Of a stretch of 64,000 nucleotides of DNA, positions 11,720-23,771 are shown piece after piece (position 1 is the stretch's first letter; the number at the start of each line of letters is the position of its first letter). This stretch comes from Lingula anatina (Eukaryota > Brachiopoda > Lingulata > Lingulida > Lingulidae): the NCBI RefSeq assembly GCF_001039355.2, contig NW_019775695.1:8703-72702 (forward strand). Direction: 5' to 3'. The notes under the pieces are model-generated. The model had not been told where the DNA came from and ran no database searches. It was given only the letters and a program-made list of their open reading frames with translations. The translations under genes and the position numbers were made by a program.

Positions 11720-14430
11720 TGAATGAAAAGACAAAATAAATCATAACTAGATATAGCTTCTTTGGCAATTCACTGTAATAAGTACATTTTCCATCGACAA
11801 AAAAAAAAAAAAAAAAAAGAAGACGTAACCTACTCAGACTTGCTTCTTACGCACAAACAGTGAAGAAATATTCATGACGCTATGATAAATATTTTTTTAG
11901 AAATATTCACCTTTACGTATCACGATTTAGAAATATTCGAACATACAGTAAGTATCAACAGCGTTAACTTCCTACTCGTAGGCCGTGGCACCTGCTGTTG
12001 TTTTACCTATATACATATAGTTGTACCAGCTCTTGCTTAAAGTTCAATGAGGGTTGTATCTTTGTGGAAAGTGTTTCAAAGGCGACAGTAATTTACACCG
12101 TTTTCATTCAAATAATGATCAAATCATTTACAGCATTATCTTTTCATTCATTGCCTATAATAATTCGTTATTTAAAAAAAAATCCTACAAATTTTGAAAA
12201 TATGTTTAACCCCCCAAAAAAAGTGTACAGCAGAGAGAGAATAAAATACATTGCTGAACATTGATAATCGATTCAAACGTTTTTAAAGATGATCAAAGAC
12301 AGGTGCATTCTCCCACGATGTATAAAATAACAGTGGGACATTAATTTAAGCTCTTGACTTATGGAGATAGCAGATGCAGGAAGTATGACTCAATGTTCAA
12401 ACATAAGGACTGGCAGTAGTGTGTAAATTACGGATAAATTGAACCAGTGTCAATAGCATGTCAAGAAATTAAATTGTATCCACGGTTTAGCCGATGTTTG
12501 CAAACCTCAATAAAACAAAATACCGGTTGAAAGGACATTTGATATACAGATTTTTCTTATGTAACCGTATCCCGTTTAAGGGGAGGGGCGCGTGCTAAGA
12601 CTGCTAAGGCGAGTGATTGCGAAACCTCTGTTACCAGCTAAAGTTGATTAACGAGATGTGATTGTATATTATTCTTTTTTTGGGGGGTGGGGGTGGGGAG
12701 GGGGTAATAACCAGAGCGGCTACATGTATCGATACAATTCTTTATGCTTTGTGTAGCTACGGATAAGAAGTAAAAACTCTTTTATATCAATTTTTTACTC
12801 GATGTTGCAGTTAATATTTATCATGGAAAATGTACCAGTATTATTAGGCTTTTCTTAAATCAGTTTCTTGTTACTGGTGATTTTTACTTTGGACCAAAAT
12901 GCCCCACGAATTATCTAACATACCGCTGTGCTCTTCACGCGTTCCTCACCAATCACTAATTATTACGATTATAGGTATAAAGAATCTACCTCTACAATAT
13001 ATGTCATTCTCAGAGGTAAAGGTACAATTTATAGTAAACATGTATGTGAGGGCCATTTTAAGTTTTTCGATACCGATACGTACAACGCCCAATGTGAAAA
13101 AAGGAGACACCATTGGTACGACCTTGTCACACGCACTCTACTAGTGGTTTAATTTAGGGTTAATTTGACAGCTCCATTATCAGCTTCGTGTCCGCGTTGT
13201 CAGATATCACGCTTAGTGTCGTTATGCTAAAAATAAACGTTCGGAAAGTCCTAATATGTGCACGATGGTCTGGTGCCAAGAAAAATGACAAACAGGTAAA
13301 TATTCGAGAGTCAGAAGGTGTTTCTTGCGGAGGTGCAGAAGACATTCTTACTGTCGTTTGTCAATTCAGTATAAAGTTGGTAAAGCATACATTGTTAAAG
13401 CTGCTAGGGATGCACTGGCAGTATTCAGCAAGAGTTGAGGAACTTGTCGATTGATTAAGAGGGTGAGTTGAGAGTGATGTATTTGTTTTTTCTTGTTCTT
13501 TTGATTCGCCTTTTAGATTTGATAAAGAGTGGATTGGTGAGAGGATCGATAGCTATTTTACCCTACTCGTCAGGCTGGGCATGGAAAGGTAGACCTAAAT
13601 CATTGCCAAACGTATAGGGCATAATTGGAAAGTAGCCGACTGTCTAGATGCTTCGTGTCATCGCTAAAGCGGAAATAAAATGCGCCAGCATTGTTCAGGT
13701 GGCGAGGTGTTCCCCTTTGATCCTTTGTAGACCAATACATACCTAGAGATGTTATATGCCCGCGGCGATCAACACTTTATTGATATAACACTTACGTTAA
13801 TAAGTGAGACGCGAATACTTTCCCCCGGTACGTATGCCAAAAAACACACTGCCACCCTCTCGCAATATGTCTTGAATACCTCTTGCTGACGCTCGAGGTG
13901 TTCTGGCACATGTATCGCTTGGGTGACAGTGTATTATCTCACACGCAAAAGAGGAAGGCGTCATAACTACAAACGCTCCTACACGTATGTGCCATGATAT
14001 TTCCAAAATGTTAAAATCAAAATTTATATTTTATAAACTAGAATGCAATTATACTAGATAATTGTCCATGGTTTACCATCGGTTTTTTATATATCAACAT
14101 CACATCTTGAAATTAAATGATTTTATATTTCACTTATACGAGTTCCGACAGAAACCAATCTCTCACATATCTAATATTATCGATAGTTGTGGTTTACTTA
14201 AACAGCGTGCTACAAAGACATGCAATGTAATGTTGTGCAAACATATACTAAATTGTTTTTTTTATAAGACGATAATTGGAAAACCAAATGTCGTTGAAAG
14301 AATCGAGTCACGCGCAGAGACACGAATGTTCGATAGTAGTGCAAGATAGATCAAGATATAATAAGAGCTTGATGCAACTACACATTCCATGAAAACATAA
14401 CCTCCAGTCGGAATTTCCCATTTTTTTCAG
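11720..14430. other. intergenic region, no certain gene
   Basis: Holds the polyadenylation signal of the VTC-like gene (11735), a poly-A run near 11800-11819 and a G-rich tract near 12676-12706 with G-quadruplex potential on the + strand. Short ORFs at 12899-13152 and 13188-13454 may include non-coding leader or 5' exons of the Roco gene, because that gene's big exon starts behind a clear acceptor. None is recognisable as protein. Confidence 0.5.
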
Positions 14431-17400
14431 GTCACAAAAGAAATTCGTGTCGAGCTCACCATTGCCCTAACTATGGGCGACGAAAGCCACGCCATTTTTG
14501 AGATGGGTCTTACACCTGGTGTTGGGTTTGTCAGCGGTCCTGTTGGTTTGCAGGCTCAGCAAACCGCTTTAGACGAAGGGAAAGAAGCTCACCAAAGAGT
14601 GGTCGTAAACATCGTCGGAAAAGAGCGACAAGGCAAAACAAGCCTTAGGAAAATGTTGACGTGTGATCCGTTTGATATGAACGAAATCAGCACCGTCGGT
14701 ATTGAACAGAAACTAGTGGACACATCGGGTTTAACGGAGTCATGGAAAACGGTTGACGTAGCTCTGTCAAACGCTTCAGAATTCGAGGAAGCGCTTGGAG
14801 TACACACACTTATGCGATTAAAACCTTCGCGCAAGGTTAGCGCAAAGAACGCCGTTTTGGCGTCTTGTAAATGTTTTCTTAAGATTTTACTCTTAGTAGC
14901 TGGCTTGCTATCAGCATATTTGTGTGTCAGCATACGTCTTTCAGATCAGGTCCCATGGATGGGATTCCTTCTGGTTTTAACGTATGCAGTTTCTGTGTGT
15001 TTCTTCGGACTCCGGGATGGGTTTGGTATAGCAATAGGCGTGATCATTCTGGCGCTATGGTCCGACGGTGTGTGCCGATGGCAACTCCACGAACATTTTG
15101 AGCAAGTGAGTTCTGACTACGGTCTTCTTCCAGCATTAACACTTGGCTTTGTGTTGTTTTTCTTAATAGACAGTTACATCGGGTTATCCTGTGGGATGTC
15201 TTTAGGGACTGGCATGACCCTGACTCTGTGTATTATGGACACTCCCGTGGCCACAGACTCGCAACCACTTACATGCCCAATTGGCCTTTATCACCATCAA
15301 GCCATTTTCATGCTATCTACCTGCGTGGGATTGGGGACTCAAAAATTTCCACAAGTCATTTCATGGATTATTGTCCCTGCTCTTGCCATTGTCGCTTCTA
15401 GGGCTGCAGAGACACAAAGCAGCAGTATTTTTACCCTTGTGTTTGGCTTGGGTTGTGGTTACGGGCACGGCGTGTTTCTTTCCGTGGGACAGAAACTCTA
15501 CCTATTGTTTAAAGAGCGTGTATCACCTTTATGTGAACCGCAGACGCGTCGTCTCATCACCTACGCCATAGGAATCATACCCGGGCTTGGATTCAGTTTC
15601 ATGTTAGGATGGAGGTTTCCTCGAAACTTTAATTTAGGCAAACATGTTGTCGGTCTAACTTTTGTTATTGGAGTCGAGCTTCTCCATTTAATAAACAGCC
15701 TCAAACGAAGTCCTCAAAAGCACGGCAACGACAAATTCAAAAGCACTTCGCTCTCCCCGAGCAAAGTTTTACAAGCGCGCCATCGTCGCAGGGAAAGAGT
15801 CAAATTGGTAATGCGAGACTATGCTGGGCATGCTCTCTACCATTCCGTACATCACATCTTCATGGCGGCACATTCGATTTACCTTGTTGTGTTCAACTTG
15901 AAGGACGCTGTTCTCGATGCTCGAACATCTCTGAACAGCTTGCTGTTCTGGTTACACTCAATACAGGTGCACGCGCAGTACCCAAACGCATCTGTCCTGA
16001 TAGTTGGAACTCACCGCGATCATAACATGGTGGGACCAACGAAAGTGAGAGAAATAGGCAATTTCTTGAGGAGCAGCCTGCCACACAACTTGCACAAATT
16101 TTTGATATGGAATGAGGATGACACGCCTCTTTTTCCGGTGGAAAATAGTCTCAGATCTGTTAATGATGCTGACCATGAGCATTTGCGGAAAACACTGATG
16201 CGCATAGCGCGTGAGTCCGAATTCCAAAAGCAACTGTGGCCCATAAAATACCTGGCGCTACACAAAGTTATTCAAAAAAGGAGAGAGAATGGACAGCTCA
16301 TTGGAAATTTTGTAGAGCTTTACGAAGTGTGTAAAAAGAACCAGTGTCACATTAAAGATGAAGACGAATTTAAAGACATGTTAAACTTCTTTCATTTCAT
16401 TGGTGAAATTATTTACAAAGCAAATGGAAAACTGTCCGATGTTATTGTTTTTGACCCACAGTTACTGGTCAATATCATGGCCTCCATAGTGACCATCCCA
16501 TCTTTATCTAAACAAAAACATTCATTAATGGACGATTGGAGAAACCTGAAAAACACTGGAACGCTTTCCACGCCTTTACTGCAACATTTGCTGTCTGACC
16601 TCACAAACGCCAATGTCCAGGAGAGTTTGATAGACCTTCTGCAGCATTATCACCTTATATGTAAAGTGATGCTGAACAATAATGGTTTCCATTATATAGT
16701 GCCAAAACTGCTACCTCATACCAAACATCTAAGTGGATGGTGGGATGACGACGTCGACTCAGATATAATTTACTATGTAGACTTTGGATGCTTTCCCCCA
16801 CAGACTATTTTCCTACGACTTGTGTGCCAATGTGTTCAATACGATAACCTACGAAATATCGCCGTGCCTCGGATTTCACAAAGTGCTGCGTTATTTACTT
16901 TTGAAAACAGTTATGCACTGAAGCTAGAACTTCTTGGAAATGAAGATTTTGTTAGCCAGCAAAGCCAAATGATCAAGGTGACTGTAAGATGCGGTAGAGG
17001 CCGTGAACCGGCCATAGTGTTAGATGCAATCCAACACAATCTGAAAAGAATCGTGTCACAGGATTTTGAGAAATGTTCCTACGTTTTTGGCCCTAAATGC
17101 CCATTTCAGGATGCTCATGACCAAGAGAATTCAGTAAGTACCAGTAATGTGGTATTACATAAGACTCTGCGAAAATCAACAGTACTCATTGAAATATAAA
17201 TGCAGTCCCTGTAAAAAACAAATAATACAATTTTAAAAAAAGATAAAGCATATAATGCATTCTTTTTTATTGTGGTATTCAAACTGGAAAAAAATCCTTG
17301 TACTCACCTGGATTCAATAAGGGCTCTCTTCCATTTCAGGATATTCACCTTCTTGAAATCTGGTCCATGAACACAGAAGATGCCTCAGCGTCACGTAAGA

Positions 17401-18962
17401 AGCAGACGACATTCTGGTGTCGTGGACGAATGATCGAGTTGCAAGGGAGCAAAGTAAGTTTTCTTTTTTTGTCTTTAGCGACATGTACAACGATAAGCAA
17501 AAAGATGAAAAAAAAAAAAAAAACTATCCAACCAAGCAAATTTGTGAATGATATATAAATTATTTAGCAAGGAGAATTAGATGCACTGGATAACCCTACC
17601 GGGTGGCATTTTTTAATAGAATTCAAGGGAAAAGAAGTTCATTAATTTCATCATAATTATATATTATACATATTGATACCCAACAATTAACCACGAGATA
17701 TATCCCACTCATTAAATAACTATGTCTAATATTTACCTTTACTCTTTTGAATCAACCTGTTTTGTATTCTATAATGAGGTAACTTTACTCACTGCCTCAT
17801 TGAAAACTAATCTTGAAACTTTGTTCAAACAGATTAAACATCACGTGACATTAAAAGATCTGTTTTCAGGCTGTTGGGTTAGATAAGACGGCAACCTCAG
17901 ATGAGAAAAAGATTTTTCAACGCAAGAAGAATGATTTGACAGCGAAGTGTTGGGCAGATACTTCATTCAAAAGCCTGACACCTGACATATACTACCGCGT
18001 GTGTAATGCCCTAAATACACCTAGTATTTTTGGTAGGGACTGGAAGGGATTGGCAGGTAAGATTGACGAGGGAGAGAGGGAGGGAGAGAGAGAGAGAACA
18101 AATATGTAATCATACTGCTGTAAAATCCGTGATTGATTCTTCTCCCACTGTAAGTTTGATAATCATGCTCTTGAGCGTCTTAATAAGATACTGATAACAT
18201 GAGCAGTTTCTAGGGAAATGACCAAGAGTGCAATATGTCGAACTCCAGTTTTTTTCTAGAGCTTCTTGTAGACATCTAATATAAATCATTTTAAACAAAA
18301 GAACATCTTAGAATTGATAAAAGAATATGACATTCATCAAAGACGTAGAATAGTCATAAACTTTTGATTTCTTCATTCTGTATACATCATGATTTACGAT
18401 TAATCGTAGTACGCAAAACAAGGTCGAGGTTTATTAACACCGTGCTGATAAAGATTCATGGCTATCCCATCAGCCAAGGTATAATGTCATATAAAGATGA
18501 TTATCATGTCGGTATATTTGAAAAATCAAGACTCTTCCTTGATTAAAAAATTGAAAGAATGTAGTTTTTGTTTAATTATAGGTGAATTTAGTTCTCGCTA
18601 CCGTTCGAAAAATCTTCGTTTTAAATTATTTTTTCTCTGGAACTGGTAACAAAGACATGGGTTAACCGTTTAACAACATGCTTCACAACATAACAATGAT
18701 TTCATCAAAATAAATAAATAAATAAATAAATAAATAAATGAAATGTGACATCTCTTCAGCTCATCTAGGCAAGAGCATGTTCGAAGTCCAGGTGCTGGAA
18801 AGGCAACAGAACCCATGTGATGCCGTGCTGACAGAGTGGTGCCAAACCTCTAACGTGACTGTGAGTGATGTGATCAACTGCCTGCGGGACATGGGAAGAC
18901 TGGACTTAGTGCAAGATATCCAAAACTACGCACGGGAGCACAACTTGGTGCAGGCATCCTAA
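14431..18962 (+). CDS. Roco-type GTPase with membrane insertion, COR and Death domains
   Basis: Exons 14431-17133, 17340-17453, 17870-18056, 18760-18962; the ATG at 14473 gives about 1054 residues. P-loop GKERQGKT (49-56), switch-like STVGIEQ (73-79), G3 DYAGH (449-453) and G4 THRD (513-516) define a Roc GTPase. A COR-like segment follows (about 590-780, with VIVFDPQLLVNIM), then a Death domain near the C-terminus (RDWKGLA, then VLERQQNPCDAVLTEW and VINCLRDMGRLDLV). Between G2 and G3 lie about 300 residues with seven or eight hydrophobic stretches (about 135-405), which Roco proteins normally lack. Family knowledge: Roco-Death proteins (DAPK1/MFHAS1-like) act in cell death and innate signalling; this one should be membrane-bound. 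The exon starts behind a strong acceptor (TTTTTTTCAG) and the frame is open upstream of the ATG, so earlier coding exons are possible. AATAAA at 19072. Confidence 0.88.
18715..18739. repeat. AAAT tetranucleotide repeat
   Basis: Six or so AAAT units in the last intron of the Roco gene, about 20 bases upstream of the acceptor at 18759. Confidence 0.85.
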
Positions 18963-20031
18963 TGCCAGTGCTGTCCACATTGATATTTTGTTGCCAAGTT
19001 TACCAGAAGTCAGTGAAGTGGACAAAAAGGCTTCGTGTGCAAACCTGTAAAATTTTATTGAATTTTTTTTCAATAAACGATATTTAAACTTATTAACATG
19101 TTTGATATTTGTTTCTTGTTTCCATTTCCTTAAGATGTTTACGCAAATGAATTAATACTTTCTTATACCAAAATTGCAAAAATAATAATCAGATCTTAAA
19201 AGACTGCAACACACTACCGACTAAGAAAATCCAACCAACTCAACAACAGAGAAAAATATTAGGAAAACTACTGGTGAAAAAGTTGAAACATATATATATA
19301 TTTGAATTCTTTCTTTTTTTTCAAGGATTTGGTCAATTTTCTGTCCTAAGAAATGAAAGCAAGCACAACAATTAAAAAGGATGATTAAAATGTAAACTCA
19401 TGTCAGCTTCATAATTTATAAGTTTTCACATCACTTCAGAACGACTCTTTCACTGTCGCCACAAACGGTGAGCCAAATATACCCAATTAACAATATACTA
19501 GTTTAGCTTGTTTGAACAACACTTTACAAGATCTACAATGGAAAGTTTTACGTAAGAAAATGTAAGTGCTAACATGTTAATACTCTGTGAAGATAATCGT
19601 CTCATGTGACAAACTCTTGCCAACCATGCCTCTACAGTGTCACTTCATGTTTTCACATCTGACCACGTCTATACGAGGAATGGGCATTTGGTGCTGTCTC
19701 CCACCACACGTGGCTTGATTTGTCCTTTTAACAAACATATAGCACAATTTTAAAGAAGGCTCCACATAAAACACCTAAGGTCCTTTCAGAAAACAAATGA
19801 TCAAGATACGTTTTGTCACAAACTATATTGTATCCAACATAATAGACACTTGACCCAACTCTGCTGTTCAAAATCCAATTTTAGTCTGCTCTGCTAGCTA
19901 GCTACTTTTCAGATTTTGTCTGCTGAGCTGTATGTCTGTCATATTCCAGACTTATAAGTAAGAGGTTTAACTTTATGATATCCTCCCTTATCACTTGAGA
20001 TACAGAGACTGTTTCCTTATATAAAAAAGCA
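18963..20031. other. convergent 3' UTR region of Roco and SUB1 genes
   Basis: The + strand gene ends with a polyadenylation signal at 19072-19077. The rest, to the SUB1 stop codon at 20032, is AT-rich and has no recognisable coding content; it probably holds the SUB1 3' UTR on the - strand. Confidence 0.6.
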
Positions 20032-20337
20032 CTACTGCATGCTTTTCAGTTTTGCATCTATTTCCTCCATTTGTTCTTTCAGTCTAGTCCATTGTTCCGC
20101 ATTAAGTGCTATTCCTAGAATTAATAAAACACAAATAAATAAACATGAACAGTAATAAATAATAAGAATAGAGATGACAAAAAAAAAAGTCAAAAATATG
20201 CTGAAGTAACATGTTGCAGACAAATTGTACCATAAAATTCAAAATTCTGATCAAAGGCAAAATCAAATATCAAATAATAAATGATCCTGACACAAATAAA
20301 TCATACAGATTTATAATTTTAAAATCAATAACCTCAC

Positions 20338-20400
<63 letters not shown>

Positions 20401-21189
20401 CTGCAATAATTAGAACATGAAAGATCTGATCAGGCATGTCAATGTGGTGGTTCAAAATTAGGGCATAATAGTAAAATATATACATATTGGTATATACACT
20501 GTGATGCTGCTTAAGCCATTCTTTGCAGATCTACAATCAATTGACATGCCTGTCTGATTGATCAAAAGTTTCCTTTTTCGGAAATGCAACCCACCTTTCT
20601 TTCCTGGTTTCATTTCTCCATCAGATTCATAATACTCTCGGATGTTGACAAAGCATTTTCCCCGAAATTCACTCACTGTAACATATCTCATCTTGGAAAG
20701 CTGTGAAAAAGTTTAATTAAATAAATTCTTTTCATCAAGGTTAAGTAACTTCAATACATGTCAGAAACTATTAATTTCAGTACAACAATATTTATACAGA
20801 GCAATAATATGCCGCATATTGTATACCTGAAACATCTCTTCGCCATCCTTTCCTTTGGAGCTACTGGGCTTGGGCTTCTCTGCAGGCTTAGGTTTTTCTG
20901 TCTTCTTTTTCTTTGCTTTTGGCTAAAGAATAAATGACAGTAGCATAGAGACATCTCATTCGAAGAAAATATCACAAGAAAATGTAACAACATCTTTGTC
21001 ATCAGTGAGTGTTATAAATAGTCATGGCACAGTAAAAGTAGCAAATTTTTCATCATAATATCAACCTTACTTAGAAAACCCACTTTTAATCAGATTGACT
21101 TTTTTTATCAAACACAGTGGGTTCTCACTTGCCTTATCATCTTCTGAATCTGATTCTGAGCTGGATATAAATTCTTTCGATTTTGGCAT
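20032..21189 (-). CDS. SUB1: transcriptional coactivator PC4/SUB1 homologue
   Basis: Coding exons on the - strand: 21133-21189, 20827-20922, 20595-20700, 20032-20114, giving 113 residues. The N-terminus is a Ser/Asp/Glu-rich acidic stretch ([18 protein letters not shown]), then a Lys/Pro-rich linker, then the single-stranded-DNA-binding PC4 domain, with [36 protein letters not shown] and [20 protein letters not shown] all matching the family. Known role: nuclear coactivator and ssDNA-binding protein for RNA polymerase II transcription and genome stability. Intron 1 uses a GC donor (AAG|GCAAGT). A stop codon lies in frame just upstream of the ATG, so the start is secure. Two likely 5' UTR exons lie at 21653-21730 and from 21920 upward. 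Confidence 0.95.
20340..20398. repeat. TA dinucleotide microsatellite
   Basis: About 29 TA units in the last intron of SUB1. Confidence 0.95.
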
Positions 21190-21652
21190 CCTGTTTTATT
21201 TGATTTGTTTATCTGAAACAAATAGATACAACAATGTACGTTTTTATTATTTTTATTATTATTATTAATAAATTTAAAATTATTTTAGTTTCATTTTTAG
21301 TGTCACTTCTAAATTTCGACCACGCAAATTTAAAAATTGAGCTTAGGAACTTTTCATTACGTTTTGGATCTCACCTATATGTGTTGAATGTATTAGCACA
21401 TATGTGATATAGCAGTTGTACAGCAGATGATAATCATGTAGATCTAACAAACGCAAATTGTTCTGTGGTTTTTCTCGTACAGCGTACTGAGTACAGGTAT
21501 AAATCGAAAGGAGGTCATCGTGCCTTTACACAATATTCAATGCACTGATCGCACTACCTACTTTCACCGAACTAACATACCAGTAACTGTTAAATTATAT
21601 ATCACTTAAAGTAAATACTACGAGTCGGTTAAAACCGGTGATGTGAACTTAC

Positions 21653-21730
21653 TCGTGTTGTCTCTCTACCGGAAATGAAATCCAGATCACCGCGCTCCAA
21701 AACAGTGCCAAACCTAATTGGTTCATAGCT
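21653..21730 (-). other. probable 5' UTR exon of SUB1
   Basis: Bounded on the - strand by a pyrimidine-rich acceptor (TATTTCTATTTCAG) and a donor GTAAGT. A further exon ends at 21920 with donor AAGAG|GTGAGA. Both are open in some frames, but the SUB1 ATG exon has an in-frame stop upstream, so they are best read as leader exons. Confidence 0.55.
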
Positions 21731-21920
21731 CTGAAATAGAAATAAAAGAATAATGAGTGGAATAACAATTTTCATTTTAGCTAATTTATTTCGTAACTTC
21801 GTCCTAAAAGGACTACTTTCATGTTTTTGTTTAAAAAATATATAGAGAAGATCAAAATTAGGGAATCTTAAATTACTGGTGTTTTTTAAGCGTGGCATCA
21901 ATTCCAATCGCAATCTCACC

Positions 21921-21994
21921 TCTTGAGTGATTTGTCAGGCTGTCCGAAAGTTATTTTGTTGTTGTGCCACGTAGCTCCGATTGGTTTGAAAACC
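21921..21994. promoter_or_regulatory. putative bidirectional promoter of SUB1 (-) and SERF (+)
   Basis: Leader exon 1 of SUB1 (-) and exon 1 of the SERF gene (+) begin within about 75 bases of each other, with an ATTGG (CCAAT-box complement) near 21979. Start sites are inferred from exon positions, not seen. Confidence 0.4.
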
Positions 21995-22569
21995 ATGACT
22001 CGTAAGTACTGGTCATAGTTCTCTTTAAGAAAACACACCCCAGGGAAACTATCGATTAAGATGGGGACAATGTAATTAGAATATAACAAGGAAAACTCTA
22101 TGATTGCAGTACTACGCTTTAACTGTGTTGTCCTCATTTCATTCATCACACTCATACAAACACAGTGAGTGCTGCCAAATCCACCTAAAGATCAATCTGA
22201 AAGTATCTTGAACCTCTAACATCCACTTTTACCAACCACCCTACGGTTCTAGCGTAGGGTGGAAGATTGAAATGGAGGAGAGAGAGAGAATGGGGTATTC
22301 AGATGAGATAAAGCTTGAAGGTGAACCCAATGAGTGCAGCCTCGGTTTAATTTTAAAACCTTCCCGTATCTCAGGCAAGAACTAGTACAGGGAAAGGCCC
22401 CTCTCTGAGCCTGGCAAACATGAATGTTTTGCCTCTTGCTCTTTTCACTTCTATCAAATTTACAGCTTCAATATGAATAGCTTTTCTAGCAACATTCGTA
22501 GGTCCTCAACTAAAATTATTAATAAGCGACCAAAAAAAAAAAAAAAAAAAAGTTTTATCAAAACATTTA
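21975..22569. repeat. first copy of a direct repeat flanking a single N (likely assembly duplication)
   Basis: This stretch repeats at 22571-23165, offset 596, starting CTCCGATTGGTTTGAAAACC, and is identical apart from the length of a poly-A run near its end. The copies meet exactly at N 22570, as when two overlapping contigs are joined without merging. The SERF start exon is thereby duplicated (21995-22001 and 22591-22597). Confidence 0.85.
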
Positions 22570-22570
22570 N

Positions 22571-23165
22571 CTCCGATTGGTTTGAAAACCATGACTCGTA
22601 AGTACTGGTCATAGTTCTCTTTAAGAAAACACACCCCAGGGAAACTATCGATTAAGATGGGGACAATGTAATTAGAATATAACAAGGAAAACTCTATGAT
22701 TGCAGTACTACGCTTTAACTGTGTTGTCCTCATTTCATTCATCACACTCATACAAACACAGTGAGTGCTGCCAAATCCACCTAAAGATCAATCTGAAAGT
22801 ATCTTGAACCTCTAACATCCACTTTTACCAACCACCCTACGGTTCTAGCGTAGGGTGGAAGATTGAAATGGAGGAGAGAGAGAGAATGGGGTATTCAGAT
22901 GAGATAAAGCTTGAAGGTGAACCCAATGAGTGCAGCCTCGGTTTAATTTTAAAACCTTCCCGTATCTCAGGCAAGAACTAGTACAGGGAAAGGCCCCTCT
23001 CTGAGCCTGGCAAACATGAATGTTTTGCCTCTTGCTCTTTTCACTTCTATCAAATTTACAGCTTCAATATGAATAGCTTTTCTAGCAACATTCGTAGGTC
23101 CTCAACTAAAATTATTAATAAGCGACCAAAAAAAAAAAAAAAAAAAGGTTTTATCAAAACATTTA
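22571..23165. repeat. second copy of the 595-base direct repeat
   Basis: Same sequence as 21975-22569. This copy continues without a break into the SERF intron and exon 2, so it is the one used for the gene model. Confidence 0.85.
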
Positions 23166-23771
23166 ACAGTACCTGTCGCTAATAAGAAGTTTGATCAGTA
23201 AGATAATATACATTTTTTTAGAATGGATAAAATTTTGCAGCTGATATTTGATTAAAGATCAGCTATATAAGAGAAATGTGTTTTGGTCAGGTATATCCCA
23301 CCAACAGTTTGCCCCCCCTTGATCACTCAATAATTTTTAAAATGTTTTCTCCACAGGTGGAAATCAACGTGAGAAAGCAAGAGAAAAAAATCAGAAAAAG
23401 CAGCAGCAGCAGGATAAAGCCAAGGGTGCTGCAGCTAAGGGTGCCAATGCTGGGATGTCTTTGGAAGAGAGAAGACACAGGTAACAGTGTATTTACCTTT
23501 ACATATAAGTCAAACTATATTCATTTACGGGGAAATGTGTTTTTAATGCATACATATAACAAACATATTCAAACCAGACAAAAATGTGTATAAGACAACT
23601 AAACCCTAGAAAACGAAAAAATTTGGTTGTGTATTGGATAATATTTTCTGAATAATAACTTTATGTCTCTTTATGTCTCTTTTCAGAGATGCTGAGATTA
23701 TGAGACAAAAACAAGAGAAGAAAGCAGCCCAGGCCCAGGGAGCAAGTGGAGGTGCTAAAGGAGGGAAATAA
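22591..23771 (+). CDS. SERF/4F5-family small EDRK-rich factor
   Basis: Three coding exons: 22591-22597 (ATG ACT C), 23357-23480 and 23687-23771; 71 residues. The joined start MTRGNQREKAREKNQKK is the classic 4F5 signature, followed by a Gln/Ala-rich linker, then MSLEERRHRDAEIMRQKQEK and a Gly/Ala/Lys tail. SERF proteins are small, highly charged, disordered, RNA- and amyloid-binding factors found in nucleus and cytosol; they alter aggregation of other proteins. It faces SUB1 head to head. The 7-base coding part of exon 1 is present twice because of the duplication around N 22570. AATAAA at about 24605. Confidence 0.93.

Noticed and set aside
12899-13454. Possible upstream exons of the Roco gene
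   Set aside because: ORFs of 60-90 residues without matching splice phases or similarity; left as undecided intergenic DNA.
21629-22155. Protein-coding gene on the - strand upstream of SUB1
   Set aside because: The splice signals fit leader exons of SUB1 and the SUB1 ATG has an in-frame stop upstream; no recognisable protein.
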